DNA of 64,000 nucleotides. Source: Plumapathes pennacea. Lineage: Eukaryota > Cnidaria > Anthozoa > Antipatharia > Myriopathidae. The notes below the pieces were generated by a model. It saw only the letters and a program-made list of their open reading frames with translations. It had not been told where the DNA came from and did no database searches. This document shows positions 60,468-64,000 of this stretch, in pieces (within the stretch, counting starts at the first letter, position 1; every line of letters begins with the position of its first letter). The position numbers and the translations under genes were made by a program. Location of the stretch: positions 11,362,067-11,426,066 of the forward strand of contig OZ038469.1 in the NCBI GenBank assembly GCA_964036295.1, in the 5' to 3' direction.

Positions 60468-60473
60468 TTTATT
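60468..60473 (-). promoter_or_regulatory. Candidate polyadenylation signal for the copy B F5/8C gene
   Basis: TTTATT on the plus strand reads AATAAA on the minus strand, 131 nt past the stop codon at 60604-60606. Confidence 0.5.
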
Positions 60474-60603
60474 GTAGAGTAGTGTAGTGAAGTGCTATGT
60501 AGTGCTAAGTGTAGTACATAACGTATGATTGGGAGCGTGCAGTGCAGGGTTTTAGTAAACAGAGGCGTTCTTAGCCATGTGTGACATTTTTCAGTTTATA
60601 AGA

Positions 60604-61666
60604 TTATTCCTTGCATCCGTACAACTCTACCCTCATATGGATCCCGTTGTTCCACGATATCACCACAAACCTGATGTAACGCACTTGACGAATCTTTGGC
60701 GAGAGGGCATGGAACACGACTGTGTTTCGGTCCGTATTTCCTGGGAAGGCCTGAAATACGAAACATGGACAATCGAAGATTTCTAAAAATAGCGTAGTCT
60801 TTATAGGCACGTATCTTCTTATAAATTATTCTCATTTAGCTGCAGTTGGGTAGCTTCCTTTTGATTAGAACTGTCTCCGTATCATTGCAAAGCTCGAATA
60901 TTGAAAATCCAATCTAAACTTTTTAGGTAAGGTAGGGTTATTTGGTGCGCTGCAATATGACAACATTAATATGTTTCTTTAAAAAAATGCATACCTACTG
61001 GAGAGGTAAAACAACCGAGACAGTGAGACGGTTTTACAGGCCGATGCTTATTGAAGTTTTGCAAGCAGCCAACGACTGCTAATTACAATCATATAAAAAA
61101 ATCATATAAAAAGTTATTGGCTCTCCATGTTTTTTAATAATAATAATAAAAAAAAAAAACACTACAGTATAAATCATCCTTCATCTTGGTTCACGCTATT
61201 CTTTCAAACTACTGTGGAGAAATTCACGGCAACACTAATCGCTTTCGCAATGCTGTCGCCTTTTACGATGCCGGTTTTGTGCCGAAATCGTTCCCAAATG
61301 GAGTACGTGCATTATTAAAAAGCAGAACACACGCACACAACTATGCTCGTACCTTTTCGTTTCCGTTCTCTTTGAAGAACTTCCACAGAACTGCGTCCTC
61401 ACTTGACGACAGCTTGTATTGTGTCACATAATAGGACACTCCTCCAAGAGGACCCCCCTGAGTGGCAACTTTCGTCAAAGCCATTCCCTGTTTGAATTCG
61501 ATCTGTAGCCATTCACCTGCTCTCATTGTCAGAGCTGCCCAATTCTTGGCATTGTTTAGTCGGCCATACTTGGGGTACCTGACATGTTTCGTTACCCATG
61601 ACGATGCAGTTATCTGGTAATCTTCTATATTTTTGCTTTCCATGCCAAGAGGAGAATTAGCACACG
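60604..61666 (-). CDS. F5/8 type C (discoidin) domain, two 3'-terminal exons with stop
   Basis: Exon 61666-61353 (acceptor CAG at 61667-61669, donor GT at 61352-61351) encodes CANSPLGMES, DYQITASSW, GEWLQIEF, VTQYKLSSSED. It joins in phase 0 to exon 60750-60604 (acceptor CAG at 60753-60751), which encodes AFPGNTDRNT, RYIRFVVISWNN and MRVELYGC, followed by KE and TAA. Together they form a complete F5/8C domain of about 150 residues. The ends are tied by the conserved first and last cysteines, and the family features GESW-like Trp, GNTD and RYIR are present. Such domains bind phospholipid or carbohydrate on secreted and cell-surface proteins. The first exon enters with a split codon (phase 1), matching the PAN exon at 63783-64000 or the candidate signal-peptide exon at 62501-62591. 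Confidence 0.85.
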
Positions 61667-61794
61667 CTGAAAAAAAGATAAACCATTTAGGGTTTGATCG
61701 CGGAGAGGAAGGGTTGGGAGTGTTTATTCTCCTTCTTATGGGTTTTCTCTTTCTTATGTTCACCGGGCGACGCCCTCACACCGGTCGTCTGTTA

Positions 61795-62323
61795 GGCCCC
61801 GTTTATATGGATAAAAGTTGTCCCGGGTAACCAAGACAACCCGCCCCCGAGTTACCCGGGGCGAGCTAACTTTTCATTTATTCTTTTAAAAAATTCAACC
61901 AACCGTTTATTTGATGCGGGAAAACTCGGGAGGGCCAGTTGCCTCGCCTCAGCAGGGCGGGTAAAGCCTGGCAGGAGGGACAAATTTTTCTCAGACATAT
62001 GACAACTTTGGCTCAGGAGAAGGGACAACTCGGGTTTCAAAAGCCTGTTTCGCGCCGGCAAAACAAAATATCGGCATAATCGAAACTACAAGAGTACAGA
62101 AATCAACGATAGGACAATTCCCCTTTGGCCTGCCATCCGTGGGCTTTATAGACTGAGTTTTAAAAATTCTTCCCAATCTTCAAACCGAGAGGGCCAGCTT
62201 TGACCAGGTTTACCCTGGACAACATTTTTCCATGTAAACGCTCGGTAAAGTTGTCTGGGGGGGGGGGGGGGGGGGGGGTGTCTCAGGTACCCGGGGCACT
62301 CTTTTCTCCATATAAACGGGGCC
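61795..62323. mobile_element. Harbinger-like MITE, complete, 529 bp
   Basis: Perfect 17-bp inverted termini GGCCCCGTTTATATGGA are flanked by TTA at 61792-61794 and 62324-62326. A 3-bp TTA/TAA target duplication and GG-starting termini fit the PIF/Harbinger superfamily. The interior includes a G run of 22 (62257-62278) and no coding sequence. It lies upstream of the F5/8C exon in what would be an intron. Confidence 0.8.
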
Positions 62324-62500
62324 TTAGTCTGCCTTATTTACGATTTGATTACACGTCAGCACTTTCTCACGTGAAATATTCACTTGGCAAAATTTATATA
62401 TCAGCTTCTTGGAGTCTAATCTTTAAAACACTTGAACCATAACAAGTCTTTGACAATTTGATAACTGACAATATGAAAACTGTAAATGTTGCAGTCTCAC

Positions 62501-62591
62501 GAGAAAGACTAAGCACGTCTTTAAAACCAAACAGAACGAGAATGAGGAAGGCGTCTATATTCTGAGACAAGCGAAAAGCGGGCAAATCCAT
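62501..62591 (-). CDS. Candidate alternative first exon (signal peptide) for the F5/8C gene
   Basis: An ATG at 62591 opens MDLPAFRLSQNIDAFLILVL, then FGFKDVLSLS: a short polar start followed by a hydrophobic core. A GTGAGA donor follows at 62500. The exon ends with one spare nucleotide, matching the phase of the F5/8C exon; splicing would give a 183-residue secreted discoidin-like protein. There is no clear small-residue cleavage site, and the homologous exon in copy A is frameshifted. The PAN-exon model is therefore at least as likely. Confidence 0.35.
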
Positions 62592-63006
62592 CTTGAGAAA
62601 TGGCGGGAAGCAGAAAGCAAAAAAGACAATGTCACAAATCAGAAATTTTCGCCACCAAAAACAAACAAAACTATGCCCGAGAGTTGCATTAGTAGCCTAG
62701 AAGTCGGCGAGCCCAAGAAACAACATATAAAAGAGAACAGTGCATGAAAGCCGATCGAGAGCATTCGAACTACAAGAAGAGCAAAGTACGTAGCTCAGTT
62801 GAAGAACAGGGTAGGAGAAGGGATCGGATGAATAAGACATAAGTAAGATAGAAGAAGCAGTATGCATGGTACTTAGGAAGGCATGATCCTATTTTGCAAG
62901 TAAGCAGTCACGGGGAAAAAGTAGAATTAACAGAAACTTAAGTTGAATCTCAAGATGCAAGTTGATACTCAAGTAAAAGCTTGAATGTTCAATATGTTAT
63001 TTTAAA

Positions 63007-63698
63007 GTCTCGATAAAGGTTCGCGCGCCCCTTTCGGGAAAAATCGTTGTAGCGTTACAATTTAACGTACATGCACGTATTATATATCGTTGTACAGGTC
63101 TTGGACAACAGATTACAGATCTAGTGTTATCATTTTCAGGCACACTCACTGAAGGTGAAGTACAAGTGAGGTTAATTTGAAACATGATTGTTTCGGAAAC
63201 AGGAAACAATACTTCCGTCGGTTTTATTCGAAAATGCTAAAACAACTTTTTTCTGATACTCAATGAAGTTGACTTAAAAATACTATGTCAGCGAATTTTG
63301 ATCTGTTTTGTTTTAAGGATTTTATTCTCATTTAAAGTGGAGAGAGCGTTTCAGGACCCGTTTTTTATACAAACTATTTAATAAAAAATGAACGAAACAA
63401 AAAAATCAAAAATCGCTGACAGGCTGTTAGAGAAGAATGTGTTGTCTACAGCTCACGAAAATTTGAGCAATATTGACATAGACGCTCGAAAGTTTTTTTT
63501 CCCGAAAGACCTGATTTTTCGCGAAAATCTTTCATCAGTCTGATCTAGATCGCACTCTACCTTTAACGTGTATGAAAAATGTAATACTAGATCTGCATTC
63601 TTCAGTCCCAGACCTTTACAACGATATACTGTACGTGTATATATCTTAAATAGCAACGCGAGAATATTTTTGAGGAACACGCGAACCTTTATCGAGAC
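63007..63698. mobile_element. Foldback element of about 690 bp with perfect 19-bp termini
   Basis: The left end GTCTCGATAAAGGTTCGCG (63007-63025) is the exact reverse complement of 63680-63698. Similarity continues inward about 170 bp on each side (CAGATCTAGT and related motifs) around an unrelated centre of about 360 bp. It has no coding sequence and lies between the PAN exon and block B. Confidence 0.7.
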
Positions 63699-63782
63699 CT
63701 TAACACAAAAATCTCCAATAACATGCATTCATACACAAAGATCATATTGCTGTACATCTGAAGCTAATGTAAAAGTCCATAC

Positions 63783-64000
63783 CTTTGCAGTACACGCGGT
63801 CAACCCTGTCCATGGTGCAAATTTTCTCCGGGGGACAGAACAAGTGACTGCAGTCGATGTATGGACAATGAATATCCAGGTAACTTCCATCCTCAACGAT
63901 CATGTGTTCTGGATTGTTGAAGGACGTCTTGTCGTTCAGCTCGCACTTCCTCTTTTTATTGTAGTAGTTCACGCTATAGCATGAAGAGTTTCCCGCGCAA
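63783..64000 (-). CDS. PAN/Apple-like domain exon, secreted or surface protein (partial at window edge)
   Basis: Read from 63999 downward the frame gives CAGNSSCYSVNYYNKKRKCE, then LNDKTSFNNPEHM, the hallmark of a PAN/Apple core (C...N..C.S.NY....KCELND). A cysteine-rich tail follows (CPYIDCSHLFCPPEKICTMD, VYCK). The donor GT is at 63782-63781. The exon ends in phase 1, the same phase required by the F5/8C exon at 61666, so a PAN-F5/8C protein is the likely product, with the 2.1-kb intron holding a foldback element and a Harbinger-like MITE. The 5' exons lie beyond the window. PAN domains mediate protein or carbohydrate contacts. Confidence 0.75.

Larger units (their letters stand above)
55753..62981. 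repeat. Segmental duplication, copy B (right of satellite)
   Basis: The homologue of 14006-19205 in the same orientation, about 2 kb longer. The extra sequence includes the MITE at 56247-56478, the 377-bp insert at 57374-57750, the terminal F5/8C exon region (60015-60809) and the right end of the Harbinger-like MITE. Copy B retains a complete F5/8C domain, so it is the better representative of the ancestral block. Confidence 0.9.

Noticed and set aside
60577-60786. 69-codon plus-strand open frame beginning MCDIFQFIRL
   Set aside because: It is the antisense shadow of the terminal F5/8C exon at 60604-60750, whose minus-strand reading matches the domain and splices in phase.

Overview
The window is eukaryotic and most likely from an anthozoan cnidarian such as a stony coral or sea anemone. 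The evidence is a many-exon metazoan gene with GT-AG introns, PAN/Apple and F5/8-type-C (discoidin) exons of the kind common in cnidarian secreted proteins, and many short inverted-repeat (MITE-like) elements. The species assignment is inference; no rRNA or mitochondrial marker is present.

Layout. Positions 110-11213 (+) hold the 3' part of an anaphase-promoting complex subunit 1 gene (ANAPC1): 23 exons encoding the last 640 residues through the stop codon, with all splice phases consistent. Nested MITEs follow its stop codon. Positions 12757-13701 (-) hold an apparently intronless gene for an unrecognised 314-residue membrane protein.

From about 14.0 to 63.0 kb the window is a sandwich. A block of about 5.2 kb (copy A, 14006-19205) and its homologue of about 7.2 kb in the same orientation (copy B, 55753-62981) flank a tandem satellite of about 33 kb (20697-53470). 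The satellite has about 95 head-to-tail monomers of about 347 bp, with higher-order repeats of 7, 8, 10 and 11 monomers. Both array edges carry inverted monomer fragments, and the right edge is a spacer-free palindrome of about 350 bp. The satellite shows no credible coding capacity.

Each copy carries minus-strand F5/8C coding sequence. Copy B has both F5/8C exons and a stop codon. Copy A has lost the final exon in a deletion of about 0.8 kb and has a 1-nt frameshift in the possible signal-peptide exon, so it looks like a pseudogene. At the right edge (63783-64000, -) a PAN/Apple exon ends in a splice phase that matches the copy B F5/8C exon, so a PAN-F5/8C secreted or surface protein is the likely parent gene.

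The rest is transposon debris and simple repeats: pogo/Tigger-like and Harbinger-like MITEs, other foldback elements, a possible BEL/Pao gag remnant, a possible Penelope-like insert and long (AT)n tracts. No tRNA, rRNA or CRISPR was seen. All coordinates, alignments and family calls come from reading the sequence; no database search was run.
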